NCBI GenBank assembly: GCA_036250225.1
Contig: JAPZLL010000002.1
Location: 62,001 to 126,000 of the forward strand
Source: Cercophora sp. LCS_1
Taxonomy: Eukaryota > Ascomycota > Sordariomycetes > Sordariales > Lasiosphaeriaceae
Reading direction: 5' to 3'
DNA length: 64,000 nt
Shown: piece after piece, positions 36,763 through 47,772 of the stretch
Layout of the letters: the number at the start of each line of letters is the position of its first letter
How positions within the stretch are numbered: position 1 is the stretch's first letter
The notes under the pieces: generated by a model
The model's input: the letters and a program-made list of their open reading frames with translations, nothing else
What the model was told of the DNA's origin: nothing
The model's database searches: none
Made by a program: the position numbers and the translations under genes

Positions 36763-38247
36763 TCAAAACTCGTCTGGAGCCCCGATTCCCTCCTCCTTTG
36801 TCTTCCTCATGGTCTCGTCCTTCTCCTCCCTCTCCTCTTTCAGCCGATCCTCTACATCATCGCGGATGCCCATCAGATCCGGCGGGATCATCTGGTACTG
36901 TACGCTCGGCGCATGACCCACGAACCGCAACTGCTCGTGGATATGCTGGACGATCTCCCTCAGCCGCTTGTCTGTATTCTTGTTCGATCTAGGTTCGCCG
37001 AGAATCTGCTCAAGCGTCGGGAAAAGCGTCTCGTGTACAAAGTGCTCCCGCCACGGTGCATACGCCGGAATGGTCTCGGGGATCTTCTTGTCGCACCCGA
37101 TCGCGATGGACGTCTCGTACGCCCACGCGCGCGCCACGTTGCGGGGCGTGTACCCACCGCCGCCAAAGATGATCATGGGAATGCCATACTTCTTGCAAAA
37201 GTCAACACACGCTCCATGGCCCTGGACCTGGAGATTGAAGCGGCCGAGTCTATCGCCCGCCAACGAGTCGGCGCCGCACTGGAGTGCGATGACGCTGGGC
37301 CGGAAGTGCTCATTGATCTTGCCGATGATGTTTTCGAACAGCCAGGCATACTGCTCGTCTGTGATGCCGTCGTTGAGCGGGACGTTGAGCGCGTGGTGCG
37401 CACCGGGGTTGTGCTCCGACTTGGGACCGTTGTCATCCAGGCCTCCCGTACCAGGGAAGAACTCGTTCGGCTGGTACTTGTGGAAAGAGACCGTCATGAC
37501 GCGGTCGGTCGAGTGGAAGGCTTCTTCCACGCCGTCGCCGTGGTGGACGTCGATGTCAATGTAGAGAACGCGCGGGTAGCAGCGCAGGAGCTGGAGGATG
37601 GCAAGGACAATGTCGTTGATATAACAGAAGCCCGAGGCTTCACTGCGCTTGGCATGGTGAAGACCGCCACCCCACGCGACGGCAATGTCGGACTGCTTGT
37701 TGCAGATCTTGCGCGCAGCGTCGACAGACGTGCCGGCAGACATGGAGCAGTAGTTGTAAAGACCATGGAACAACGGGCAGTCACTACCTCCCAGGTTGAA
37801 CTTGATTTCTCCCTCATTGTCGCTGTCGCGCGGTTGGTCCTCAGGCTGCGCCGTAGCCAAGTAGTCGAGGTAATCGCTCGCATGGAACGCGTTGAGCTCC
37901 TCGTACGTGGCGGTACGCGTGTTGTAGTTGTCCATGGCAAAGGGCATGCCGTAGGATGAGACCAAGCTTTTGGTCAGCGTCAGACGGAAGGGCTTCATGG
38001 GATGCCTAAGCCCAAAGTGATGCTTCTCCATCTCGGGATTGGCGTGGTAAGAAACCGTGTAGCCTTTGGGGTGGACAATGTTGTAGTCCTCGGAGGCGCG
38101 CTTCATCTTATTGTAGAAGATGGCGTTCTCGCGGTCGCTGGCGAGGTCATGGTAAACGAGCTCGTCGACGACGGGCTCGTCGACATCCACGTCATGCGGC
38201 AGGTAGTTGGGCTTGGGCGGCCGGTATCTGTACGAGTCGATGTCCAT
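36763..38247 (-). CDS. hos2: Class I histone deacetylase, Hos2/HosA type
   Basis: This Zn-dependent lysine deacetylase is the catalytic subunit of the Set3 complex in yeast. It is a single exon of 494 residues. The ATG at 38247 (MDIDSYRYRPPKPNYL) is used; the frame is open further up but that part is not conserved-looking. Class I landmarks are in order: HFGLRHPMKPFRL, GGSDCPLFHGLYNYC, WGGGLHHAKRSEASGFCY with the catalytic His pair near residue 197, YIDIDVHHGDGVEEAF with Asp/His zinc ligands, FHKYQPNEFFPGTGGL, QCGADSLAGDRLGRFNL with the last zinc Asp, and GGGGYTPRNVARAWAYET. The GSDCPLF and CNKQSDIAVAW segments favour Hos2 over Rpd3. The C-terminus is a short Lys/Glu-rich tail. The gene is head to head with an ING-family gene. 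Confidence 0.95.
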   Translation of the reverse strand: MDIDSYRYRPPKPNYLPHDVDVDEPVVDELVYHDLASDRENAIFYNKMKRASEDYNIVHPKGYTVSYHANPEMEKHHFGLRHPMKPFRLTLTKSLVSSYGMPFAMDNYNTRTATYEELNAFHASDYLDYLATAQPEDQPRDSDNEGEIKFNLGGSDCPLFHGLYNYCSMSAGTSVDAARKICNKQSDIAVAWGGGLHHAKRSEASGFCYINDIVLAILQLLRCYPRVLYIDIDVHHGDGVEEAFHSTDRVMTVSFHKYQPNEFFPGTGGLDDNGPKSEHNPGAHHALNVPLNDGITDEQYAWLFENIIGKINEHFRPSVIALQCGADSLAGDRLGRFNLQVQGHGACVDFCKKYGIPMIIFGGGGYTPRNVARAWAYETSIAIGCDKKIPETIPAYAPWREHFVHETLFPTLEQILGEPRSNKNTDKRLREIVQHIHEQLRFVGHAPSVQYQMIPPDLMGIRDDVEDRLKEEREEKDETMRKTKEEGIGAPDEF

Positions 38248-39247
38248 GGTCGGGACAACACCCGCGAGGGGTCGTTGATGCGCCAGGCCAAGTCTTGTCT
38301 CTGATGCGATGTGGGGTGTTGAAGAGGGTGTGGCTTGCTTATACTCTGGCTGTGAGGCAAGGGCGAACAAGTTATTCCATCGCGCGTTGCAATCAAAGCG
38401 CACTAAAGCTAACCGGTAAGCCCAGAAAAATTCCGAGGCTAGCGCCCTCGCCAGCTGCTTTCCCTTTCAACAGCGAAGCAAAAAGTCGCCAAACTTGCGG
38501 TTGAGTGGAAGAGGCTGGATTCTGTTTTGGATCTTGAATCGAGGGACCCTTGACAGGCGGAAGGCACCAAATTGGCGTCGATCTTCTGGGTCCTAGAATA
38601 GCGCTAACCGCATGCGGCTAGGTTATCTGCACGCCACGCGTGGTGCGCCGGTCTCACTGGCCCGATTTTCGTTATTGGAGAGGCTGAGGCTGGATGGAGC
38701 CCGAGCTTGGGAACCTCATCCCGCCATCGACAGGCAACGCCCGCGACAAGCCGCGTGAACTACCCATCCCCCACCTCGAAGCCGAAGCGAGAGCCAACAT
38801 TGCCTGCCAACAGGGGTTCCCGACGGAGACTGCTGAGGGTATTAAAATCTCCCCTTGCTTGCACCGGATTCCAGGTTGTGAGGTGAGCCTGAACTTCATT
38901 CGGGTCGCTTGTCGCTCGTCCGCCACTCGTCACTGTCTCCCGCCATCCATCCCGGCCATTTTTTTCCTCAACGGCCGAGGCACGCTTCGTCATCCACCAT
39001 CACCCCATATCCACCGCCTTACCGTTTTCGTTGGTTGGCCTAGCGTTTGATGGTTCTGTTGTCTCTTTCTCTGCGTCAAACCCTTCCAACTATCTGTCTC
39101 GAACCGACTCGAGTCGAGTCGTTCGTGGTGGGGCATCCCACTCGCAGCCACCAAGTTTGCGTTGGCTAGCTTTAGCTTTGGCGTTGAACGTCCTGCGGGG
39201 CACTCTATGCGCGTCTCACCGCGCCCGTCTGTCGAGAGTTAACAGCC
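38248..39247. promoter_or_regulatory. Divergent promoter between hos2 and the ING-family gene
   Basis: One kilobase lies between the two start codons. It contains a perfect 10-bp palindrome CCACGCGTGG at 38634-38643 that embeds a full MluI cell-cycle box (ACGCGT, 38636-38641). The right side is C/T-rich up to the ING start. Regulation by MBF is inference from the motif alone. Confidence 0.45.
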
Positions 39248-40690
39248 ATGCCTAGAGACGATCTCTCCATCGACTTCGTCCGGAAGATGCCGCCCGTTGA
39301 GGCGCTCGACCCAGCCCTGATCCTCGACGAATGGATCAACAGAACGCAGAATCTCCCCGAGGAGATTCGCTTTATGCAAGATGAGATCGCCGAGAAGGAC
39401 CGCATATACGACAAGTTGGTTCGGGAGATCGATGAGAAGGACGGGCGCATTCAGAAGTGGATCAAGGCAAACGGGAGTCACCAGAAGAACCCTAAGGAGG
39501 AGGAGTACCGTGCCGTCATCCGCAAGAACTTCGCCGAGGCTGAGAAGCTGGCCAACGAGAAGTTGGTCTTGACGCAGAAACTCCAGCAGACGATGGACAA
39601 GCACATTCGCCACCTCGATATCCAGATCAAGATGCTCTACGACCGCGCCGAACCCGGCTTCACCGATCCCGATGAGCTCCCCTCCCTGATTCGGCCCAGT
39701 CCGGCCAACATAACCAACTCTACTCCCCAAATGCGCCCTATCAATGCCACAAATGCCATAACTGCTGCCCTCAACCCGATCGTTAATGGCGTTCCCCAAT
39801 CCGCGCGCGCTAATCCCCAAGTTCGAGGCGCCGCGTCCCAGCAGCACGTCTCGGCATCCGCCCCCGCTACACCCGCAGCGAGTATGATAATGAGCCGGCA
39901 GGTGAGAGAGAGTTCCGCCGGTCCAGGCAGCGGCGCACCCAAGCGTGGCCCACGTCTTAACACTGCGTTGGGCAACCTCCCAGCCAACTCAAGCAACCTT
40001 GCGCGCCACTCATCCCTCGGGCCTGGCACGCCTAAGGGGCACCAGACCGCGAGCGGAATCCAACGAGCCGGCAGTGCCGGGCCCCGGGCAAGTGTTAAGG
40101 GAACAAGCAACGGAGCAGGTCGAAAGGCCGGTACACCTGCCAGCACAGCGGGCCGCAAGAAAGGCACCCCGGCGGCGACAGGCGGAGCTAACAAATCCGG
40201 CCTGTCGCGCGTCAAGCGCGCCGCCAAAAACAGCCCCTCCTCGACCAACGACTCGGAGCTCTCTGACGCTGATAGTGGCAGCGCCGACGAGAGCGACGCC
40301 CGTACCGGTGGTCGCGGGACCCCAGCACTCTCCCGCTCGGGGTCCAACCAGGCCTCGAGCCAACCCACCAAGGAAGGAAACGGTGAGCGCCCGTCAGCCG
40401 GCCCAGGTCCGGGCGGCGGGGCGAGGACAAGTCACCACCCGCCCGCAGGAAGCAGGCACAGGAGCCACGATGTGGACGACGAGGACGACGATGAGGATGA
40501 TGCCATGGACGTGGATGACGACGACGCCGGCGATGACAAGAAGTATTGCCTCTGTCAGAACGTGAGCTTTGGCGATATGGTCGCGTGCGATAACGATGAC
40601 TGCCCGTACGAGTGGTTCCACTGGAGCTGCGTCGGGCTGAAGAGTGAGCCGAACGGAAAATGGTATTGTCCCAAGTGTCGGGGGTCGTGA
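39248..40690 (+). CDS. ING-family PHD-finger chromatin protein
   Basis: This is an intronless 480-residue protein. The N-terminal ING domain (residues about 18-135) is an antiparallel helical segment: LDEWINRTQNLPEEIRFMQ, KDGRIQKWIKANGSH and HIRHLDIQIKMLYDRAEPG. A long Ala/Ser/Pro/Gly-rich linker follows (140-400), then an acidic run (DDEDDDEDDAMDVDDDD), then a C-terminal PHD finger at about 432-478. The PHD finger has the Cys4-His-Cys3 pattern (YCLCQNVSFGDMVACDN, CPYEWFHWSCVGL, KWYCPKCRG). Such PHD fingers read trimethylated H3K4 and recruit acetyltransferase (NuA3, NuA4) or deacetylase (Rpd3L) complexes. The ING domain looks most like Yng2/Pho23-type proteins; which complex it serves cannot be settled here. 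Two other genes nearby also act on chromatin. Confidence 0.92.
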   Translation: MPRDDLSIDFVRKMPPVEALDPALILDEWINRTQNLPEEIRFMQDEIAEKDRIYDKLVREIDEKDGRIQKWIKANGSHQKNPKEEEYRAVIRKNFAEAEKLANEKLVLTQKLQQTMDKHIRHLDIQIKMLYDRAEPGFTDPDELPSLIRPSPANITNSTPQMRPINATNAITAALNPIVNGVPQSARANPQVRGAASQQHVSASAPATPAASMIMSRQVRESSAGPGSGAPKRGPRLNTALGNLPANSSNLARHSSLGPGTPKGHQTASGIQRAGSAGPRASVKGTSNGAGRKAGTPASTAGRKKGTPAATGGANKSGLSRVKRAAKNSPSSTNDSELSDADSGSADESDARTGGRGTPALSRSGSNQASSQPTKEGNGERPSAGPGPGGGARTSHHPPAGSRHRSHDVDDEDDDEDDAMDVDDDDAGDDKKYCLCQNVSFGDMVACDNDDCPYEWFHWSCVGLKSEPNGKWYCPKCRGS

Positions 40691-41146
40691 TCGGTGGTGG
40701 TGTCTGCTGCAGATAGTTCTTGTGCGGGCAGATAGTGCAAGGAGGCATATTGGGGAGAAGTCTACTCGCATAGTGGGAGAACGGGCTGTTTGGCAGATAT
40801 GGGAGTTGGGTACCGGTCATGCTGTTTCCTGGGAAGGCGCTGAGATACCACGGTAATATCCATTTCGTCATTCACAGCGTCGCAGCGTCACATCACGAAG
40901 CAAAAGGTAGCAGAACTTTTGTTGATTCCATCCCTGAACCCTCTAGCCTGAGTTACATACGTAAGAGGCCTCGCCGTGAAACAAGCCGACGCAATGATCA
41001 GCCTCCGTCTGTCTACACCTCGCCATGCCAATTACCATTCCCTTCCTGAGGCCAGCTAGCACTCAACTATTAAAAGGCCTGTCATGTCGGCCGTAGTAAA
41101 CCCAAGACAAACACACGAAACCAGAAAACGCCTCGCACGCGAGCGC
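40691..41146. other. Convergent intergenic region, ING gene to UGP gene
   Basis: These 456 bp between two convergent stop codons presumably carry both 3' UTRs. No repeat, RNA gene or coding signal is seen. Confidence 0.55.
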
Positions 41147-43324
41147 TTAATGCTCAAGCAGGCGCAAGCTGCCCTGGACGACAACGTTCTCCAGGATGGA
41201 CCCAGGCGGGATGTCGATTGTCTGGCCCTCGGTGGCAACGATAATAACCGTGCCCTTAAGGGTGACACCGCGACCGAGGTTGACCGCACCGGTGATGGTG
41301 AGATGGTCAAGCTCGATGATCTTGGGGATCGACGGGATGCGCTTCTGGAAGTCGGAGACCTTCTTGAAGTCGGTGCCAAGCTTAATAAGAGGGGCATCGC
41401 CAAATCGGGCCGAGTTCATCTGCAACTGGCCGTGCTTGACAGTGTAGAGATCCGACTTGACGAGCATGAGATCAGAGCAAGTCTTGACGGGAAGGAAGCG
41501 ACGGCGCGGCACGTTGACACCGTGGGCGTTCTTGAAGTGCTTGATGGCAGCACCGACAGCCGTCTCCAGCTGGAGAATGCTGATATCGGACTCGCCCTTC
41601 TTATCGCCAGGGATGGTCTTGCCGTTGGGAATGATCTCCATCTCGAGCTCGTCGTTCTCAACAACGCGCTTGATTGCCTTGCAGTTCATCCAGATGTTGT
41701 TGGTGTTGAAGTACTTGAACTTCTTGATCGACTTGAATTCGTTGACATGCTCCTTGGGAACCTGGGCAATTTCCAGGAGACGGACACTGCCCTCATAGTC
41801 GATGATGGTGCCACCCTTGACGTCGGCCTTGGTCTTGTTGGTCAACTCCATAATGTACTCGGCCTCGCTCTCCACCATGTGCTGGAGGATGCGGAGGTCG
41901 ACAACAGCTCCGAGGTTGTCAGCGTTGGAGAGGAAGATGATCTCAATACCCCGGTCAATGAGCTTGTCGAGGGTACCAGAGTTGTAAAGGGACTCGAACA
42001 CATCACCGTGGCCGGGAGGGTACCAATCCTGGAGCTGAGAGTCGAAAGACTTAGGCACGGGAAGGAGGGAGTCCTTGAAGATTCTGGGGTAGCGGGACTG
42101 GTTGAAGGTGAGGATGTCCACCTTGTGGCCCTCGTACTTCTTGATGATGGCAGCGGTGTCCTCATCGGTGTTGAACGAGTTCATCAGAATAATGGGGACA
42201 TTGGAGCCGTAGGTGCGGTTCAGGTGCTCGACCTGACGGACGGACATGTCGAGGAAGGACATGCCATCACGGACCTCGATGACGGACTTGGGACCGACGC
42301 AACCCATGGAGGTACCGAGACCACCGTTGAGCTTGAGAACAGCCAGCTTATTGAGGAAGCCGACCGACTCGCTGTTAGAAAGGTCCTCGTAGTTGACAAC
42401 CTGGCCCTCTGCGGGAGGGGCAATGCGGTCCCAAGACACCTCATTGCCCTTGGCCTTGTCGTTGAGGTAGCGGCGGAACAACGAGAAGAAGTTGTCCATC
42501 TCGGTCTCGAACAGCTATTATTTATCAGCACCTGCTTTCACGATCCGTGGAAACTTCCTACCTGCTTCTGCTTAGGATCCTTCACGGACTCTGCGAGCTT
42601 GGTAAGCTCATTGCGCATCTGGGCCGCCGCAATGTTTGTGGAGGTGTTCTCGAAAGCCTGGTAAACAAAGAGTCAGATAATGAACCAGAGCTGATCTATA
42701 ACAGCGTATCCAAGCAGATCGGACCGTGGGTGAAGGCTCGGGAGCCGAAACGGGCGCTTGCGAAGCCATTTTGTGCAGCGGTTTTTCTTGAATGCGAGGA
42801 AGCTTGGTGTTGTTTGTTGTCTTCGTAGTCCCGGGAGGCCAAGTGCGACGCTTGCCAGTTTAAGTACTGTGGAACAGCGAGGGGAAGCGTCACGAACTCG
42901 AGGACCCGCAAGGTGACGGGGGTCTCGAGAGTCGCGATGAGGCCATCCACCCAAATGGTTCGCGGCCCCACGCTGGCGCGGGTCACTTGGGCATCGGAAT
43001 TGCAACCGAAGAGCCTGGGCCCCTTTTTCACAATAGTCGCAGTCGAAGTGTCGGCGAACTCGCCGGCGACCCACAGCCCGGACAGCAGGACAGACGAGTT
43101 GGAAACAATTGCAAACAATCGCCAACTGCCGCCGTTGCTGCCCAATTGTCCGCACGCAGAATTGGCCCGACCCGGGAAACAAGCAGGAAACTGAAAAGGG
43201 GCTAACTCACCATGTGTGACCTCGTCTTGCCGTGGTGTCTTCGGGCAAACTCGCCATCATCACCATTGCCGTTGCCAGGCTTGAGGTGCGTGGGCAGAGC
43301 ACTCTTGATCGCGGACGCCGCCAT
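41147..43324 (-). CDS. ugp1: UTP-glucose-1-phosphate uridylyltransferase (UDP-glucose pyrophosphorylase)
   Basis: The enzyme makes UDP-glucose for glycogen, trehalose, beta-glucan and glycosylation. Three exons, 43324-43211, 42657-42562 and 42514-41147, give 525 residues. Intron 1 is unusually long for this window (553 bp, 42658-43210, GTGAGT donor, TACCAG acceptor); intron 2 is 47 bp. Spliced protein reads KTRSHM/AFENTSTNIAAAQMRNEL/KQLFETEMDNFF. The nucleotidyltransferase loop KLNGGLGTSMGCVGPKS lies near residue 130, with the uridine/glucose binding segments WYPPGHGDVFESLYNSG and FLSNADNLGAVVD, FNTNNIWMN, and VKTCSDLMLVKSDLY. A C-terminal left-handed beta-helix (ITGAVNLGRGVTLKGTVII) is present. 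All expected blocks are intact. A 526-codon open frame on the opposite strand is a by-product of codon bias. Confidence 0.96.
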
Positions 43325-45846
43325 TTTGCTGACTGTTGAGAAACACTCGAAAGAACGTCTGTGGAATGGGTTCGGTTACGACGGGAGTTCTCAGCTGCTT
43401 GCCGCAGGGGGCTGTGTCCTATTTCACAAAAACCGATTAGTTGATTGACGTAATCGGAGAAAAAGTTCCTAGAAGCAAATTGTAGCGGGCTGCTTGGAAT
43501 GGCGGAGTGGCAGCTTCGATCGACCACTGAGGTGGGACCAGACTGCAGCAATCACATGGTGGATGCCCTGCTGGCCGTCATCCGGTACCCGTCGCCCTCG
43601 CCCTCAACTGCCTTCTCTAGCCAAGGGGTGGCCAGGACAAAGGTCGGATGTCCAGGTCCTCCTGAGAGGGGTTGGAGCTAGATGGAGGGGAAGCTCCCTT
43701 CGCCTTCGTCATGGCATGCAAGTCTGAAAAGTTGGAGGGGTTCTTGGCAAACTCACACTTGTTGCTAGTGAACCGATTCTTCGGGAGGGCGCACTCTGCA
43801 CGGCTCTCGATCAGGGCGACGACAGAGACAGAGGACAAGAGAGATAGACGGGCAGACACAAGTCGACAGCATGTCGGCCGGGGGCTCGATTGCTTTTATC
43901 GTTCGCCTGTCGAGCAGCCAGAGCTCTTGCGGTGCAGTGGGGAATTGTTAGTGGCCCAGGTACCCAGCCATTTCCCCGATGAGGCCAGGCCGACCAGGAT
44001 CCGTCTGCACGTCCTGCCAGTGGCGTCAACGAAGGCCAGGGGGCCACATACCGACAAGCACCCGCCGGACCACGCAGCCAACGGCGTTGCCCCTTTTGCT
44101 CCCACTCGCATGCCATCGCCGAAGAACCTGGTTCGCTATCGACGTCGTCCTGCAGACTGCCGTGCCATGATGCTGTCGACACCGGGAGTTGCTATCTATC
44201 CACGACGCGGCGAAGGCGACGGCGGCAGCGAGCCATGGCCATGGGCAACGCTCGGAATCTCTTCGTGTTGCCCTCTCGGCTATCCTAATCCTGGCCGGTT
44301 GACAAACGAGATTCACGACGGGACAACCCGACGATAACTTTACGGGTCCGGCAGATGCACGGCGATCAACAATCGTCGCCCACACTGCCTCTGCCTTGGC
44401 TCGCCTCATGCCCGTTGCCCCATTCTTAATTATTCTACCGACATGAAGCCGTTTCCTGGCCATTCAACAGGCACTGCCGTCGTAGAGAGGCATCCAGCTT
44501 TGCGGCCTTTAAGCCGTACGACCTCGGTCCCTATGATAGAGGTCCCAAGCGGTCCCTCCATGGAGACGCCTCAAGCCAGAGGCCGTGGCGTCTGGAAAGC
44601 CCGATCAAGCTAATGCGCGCAGCCCAACGGGAACTAAAAACAGACGATATCACCAAGATCCACAAGCTATCAACGGGAAATTCAAACAGCCTCTTTTGGG
44701 GCCTTCAATAATTCTCCTCGTTTTCGTCTGTTTCCTTTTGCTCATTGAGTCAAGCGCGTGTTGTTCCTGGATGCTGCGTCTGACAGCCGTCAATGGCGGT
44801 GTACGATCTCCATCTCTGCATCAACGCCACAGCGGTTGGAGGCACAATCGGATGCTGCAGACCGGCGATAGCAATGTGTCGAAATTTGCAAGACGCCATA
44901 CCTACCAACTTGGCAGCCAGCACGTCGCATTGTAAAGGGGCAACGCTCTGAGGGAATATCTCGTCTCGTTGTGACAGACTCACACCTCACTGCCTCACCG
45001 GCCCTTCTTTCCTGTTTGCCCCACCCGCTTGGACGATGCTCATGGGATTCATGGCTCAGTTTGCTGCCAGGCGGAAAGGCCGACCGGCTCAGCTACCTAG
45101 CACAAAGCACAAGTTGCTTGCCGATTTCGCTGCTGAGAGCATCTCGGCCGCGACAAAGATGACGTTTGGCGGGACGGGATATTCCTCCTCTTGGCGCGCG
45201 ATCATATCACGGCCATGCAACTCAGCCACCCGGGGCCAATCTCACGGACACGTGGGGGAAGCTAACTGTGCTTTGATATCGATTCTTCAGGGAAAGGGTA
45301 GAAATTGTGGATTGCTGTGCTGTTGCAACACAAGCTGAGTTTCTGAGTCAGTGAATGCTCTGCCGACCGGACTTCGGCCCGGCTGAACCACCCACCATCG
45401 TCAGTTTGCCATCCGATGAAGACTGACCTCAGCATCTGACAAGGCTGAGGCTGTGTTTGTCGCAACCGCAACTGAAATATTTTGCTTCACAAATATGGCA
45501 AGAGCAGCTGGCTATGGGCAGGCGGGCGGTGCACCTGCCGTCTCAACCAATACTAGTAAAGCCCACTTTCGGATGGCATCCGGTAAGGTTGCTGCCCCGC
45601 CACGCCGATGGAGTCGGTGAATACGGACTACGCCGCTCGGCACAATCTCCACGGCTCACCTCCGTCTCCATATCACCGGCAAGGCCAACCTTGCAGGCGC
45701 CGCCGCATCGCCTTGGTCTCGACCCTGCAATTCAGCCGCGGGCGCCGGCCGGTTCTTGGCACTCGATGTCACTCGGTAGTCCAACACCACAACTCGGATC
45801 GGACCCCGGCCGAGATCCAAGCGGCCTTCCGGCGCAGGCCAGCACG
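43325..45846. other. 2.5-kb region with no recognisable gene
   Basis: The region lies between two divergent genes (UGP and the DUF3605 gene). Frames such as 43672-44337 (221 codons) and 44026-44463 (minus) show no family feature, have odd composition and lie on both strands at once. The last 400 bp are open in the frame of the DUF3605 gene, so a longer N-terminus for that protein is possible. No tRNA, rRNA or mobile-element signature is seen. Confidence 0.5.
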
Positions 45847-46585
45847 ATGGGCAGCACTGTTGAAGGCATCCCGTACTGGCACGTCAACGTCCCGGAGGAC
45901 CAACGAAGTGCAGAGTGCCCCGACTATCTGCGCGAGGTGACCCCAAAGGACCTTGGTATCATCTCGACCCCGGACAGCCAGTACCACCGGGACACCTGGG
46001 AGGAGGCCAAGAAGAAGGTTGCAGACAACACCATCCACCTGTTCCAGCGAGTCCCCTCGGAGCTTCGACGGTACAAGGCCTTTATATGGGATCTAAAGCG
46101 TCAATACGATGGCGTCCTAAACTACATCCTCAGCCAGAGACTGGGCTGGCCGTCTCCGATCGTGCCTCGAGGGAAGCCGTTCGAGTACGAAGACGACGTC
46201 AAGATCCTGTGGAACGATTGGCCGTACGGTATCGATGATCGGATTGTTCACCTGGTGGTCTGGACAAAGTTTGGGCTCGAGGAGGATCCTGCAACAGGTG
46301 ACTTGACAGACGAGGCAAGAGCAGAGATTAGCGCCTATGTGCGGGAGAAATTTTCCGAAATCCCCGACGACCGGGTTCGTGACGACACACGTTGTGCAGA
46401 GTTGGGAAGCTAATTAGGTTCAGATCATCTGGTTCAAGAATTGGCAATCCCTCAAGTCTGTCAAGGCTGTGGAGCACTTTCACGTCATGATGTACGACCC
46501 GGATCCCGAGTTCGTCAACAAGATCACCAACGGCGATGTTCCAGCATTTATAAAGGCCGGAGGTCTCAGCTCGGCTTGTACTTAG
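45847..46585 (+). CDS. N-acetylglucosamine-induced protein 1 family (DUF3605)
   Basis: Two exons, 45847-46374 and 46418-46585, give 231 residues; the intron is only 43 bp (GTTCGT donor, AATTAG acceptor). Spliced sequence IPDDRVQIIWFKNWQSLKSV continues the fold. The core block (ETGW-like QRLGWPSPIVPRGKPFEYE, DVKILWNDWPYGID, RIVHLVVWTKF, then VEHFHVMMYDP) is that of the fungal DUF3605 family, named after a Candida protein induced by N-acetylglucosamine. Biochemical function is unknown. The frame is open upstream to 45457, but the ATG at 45847 (MGSTVEGIPYWHVNVPEDQ) starts where the conserved region starts. Confidence 0.82.
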
Positions 46586-46836
46586 CAGGGTATGGTCTAG
46601 CCAAGGTGGTTTGGTAAAGTCCCGCTCTGTGGCGCCGATCCAGCCGTTGCATTCCCTCTATGACCTCCACCGGCGGTATTATGGCTCACCGAATCTTGAT
46701 GAAGTCAGCTTTGTCAGACAGCTGCTCTCTCTCACACAATATCACCCATCAAAGATGTGATGTATATACCACTGCCCCAAAACCCATCCTGGCCCGTGAT
46801 GTGACTGTATTGCGATTCTCTTGACGTGATGTACTA

Positions 46837-47772
46837 TCACTCCGATCTTCTCCTGACCTCAATAACCGGACAATCCGCAAACGTAACAGCCGTAGGCTTC
46901 TCCAGCTTGACATGAACCTGTAAGTTCTCCGGAAACTCCTTCAATACCTTGTCGGCGATATAATTTGCCAACGCCTCCAACGTCTCAAACTCGCTCTCCT
47001 CCATGACCTGTTTGTTCTCATCAGCAATGCCCTCCCTCTACACTCATGATATATTGAGAAGAGAAAAAAAAAAACTAACCTTGACAACCGTCCTCTCCAA
47101 ATCCACATAATTATGCCCATCCGTTGGCGCATCAATCCCATCCAACGTAACCGTCGCGCTGACAACCTGCTTGGCCTCCCTCTCATTCGCATTCACCCCG
47201 ATCAGTGTCGGCACCCTTACCTCATTCAGCCTCATGAAAAAATTGTACACCCCCCCTCCCGGTGCCGCACTCGCCCCAATGGTCACCCCGCTCCCCAGCA
47301 GCGACGCCTTGGGAAACGTTACCTCAACACCCAAGAAAGTAATCCGTTCCATCACGCCACCAAGTAAATGCTTATCGTCGTGCTTATAGCTGTGTAACCC
47401 CGTCCACGCGCACCCGCCCGTCAGCGCATCCCAGATGGAGTGAATCAGAATGAACGGGTTGCGCGTCGATCCGTCGCCGCCCGTAAGCGGGTACGGCTTC
47501 GTCTGCTGCTCGACGGATGACAGGATGCATTTCGAAAGCGTGCCGTAGTGCACCGTGTCGGCGGAGAGCTGGTCTGTTGAGGCCGAGGTGGGGAATGGTT
47601 CGGCAAAGGAGACGCGCGCTGTGATCAGCATCGGCTGGTGTTTGGAGGGGCGGCCCCATGCGTCCCAGGCTGCGTGGGTGGTGGAGAGGAGGTTTTTGAC
47701 GAGGATGGTGGCGGGGGGTTCGCCGGCGGCTGTGAGGACCGCGTGGGCGGTTGAGAGTGTCGTCTCGGGCAT
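46837..47772 (-). CDS. Tandem FolB (dihydroneopterin aldolase-like) domain protein
   Basis: Exon 1 is 47772-47080, a 72-bp intron occupies 47008-47079 (GTTAGT donor, poly-T tract, AAACAG acceptor), and exon 2 runs 47007-46837, giving 287 residues. Two FolB-like units are visible. The first spans about residues 22-150 (ILVKNLLSTTHAAWDAWGR, LSADTVHYGTLSKCI), the second about 195-287 (TLIGVNANEREAKQVVSATV, NYVDLERTVVKVMEESEFE, TLEALANYIADKVLKEF, VHVKLEKPTAVTFADCPVIEV). In yeast Fol1 two such units precede HPPK and DHPS domains. Here the protein ends after the FolB pair, so it is either a separate dihydroneopterin aldolase/epimerase or a non-catalytic relative. The ATG at 47772 is preferred over 47832 because it directly precedes the conserved region. 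Confidence 0.8.

Noticed and set aside
36913..37959. 348-codon plus-strand frame inside hos2
   Set aside because: It is antisense to conserved deacetylase motifs; no domain and composition mirrors the codon bias of hos2.
41084..42664. 526-codon open frame on the plus strand across the UGP gene
   Set aside because: It is exactly antisense to the conserved UGP coding sequence, its protein is Leu/Val/Asp-rich without any motif, and such mirror frames are expected from GC-rich third codon positions.
43672..44337. 221-codon plus-strand frame upstream of the DUF3605 gene
   Set aside because: No recognisable domain and several competing frames in the same bases; more likely promoter DNA.
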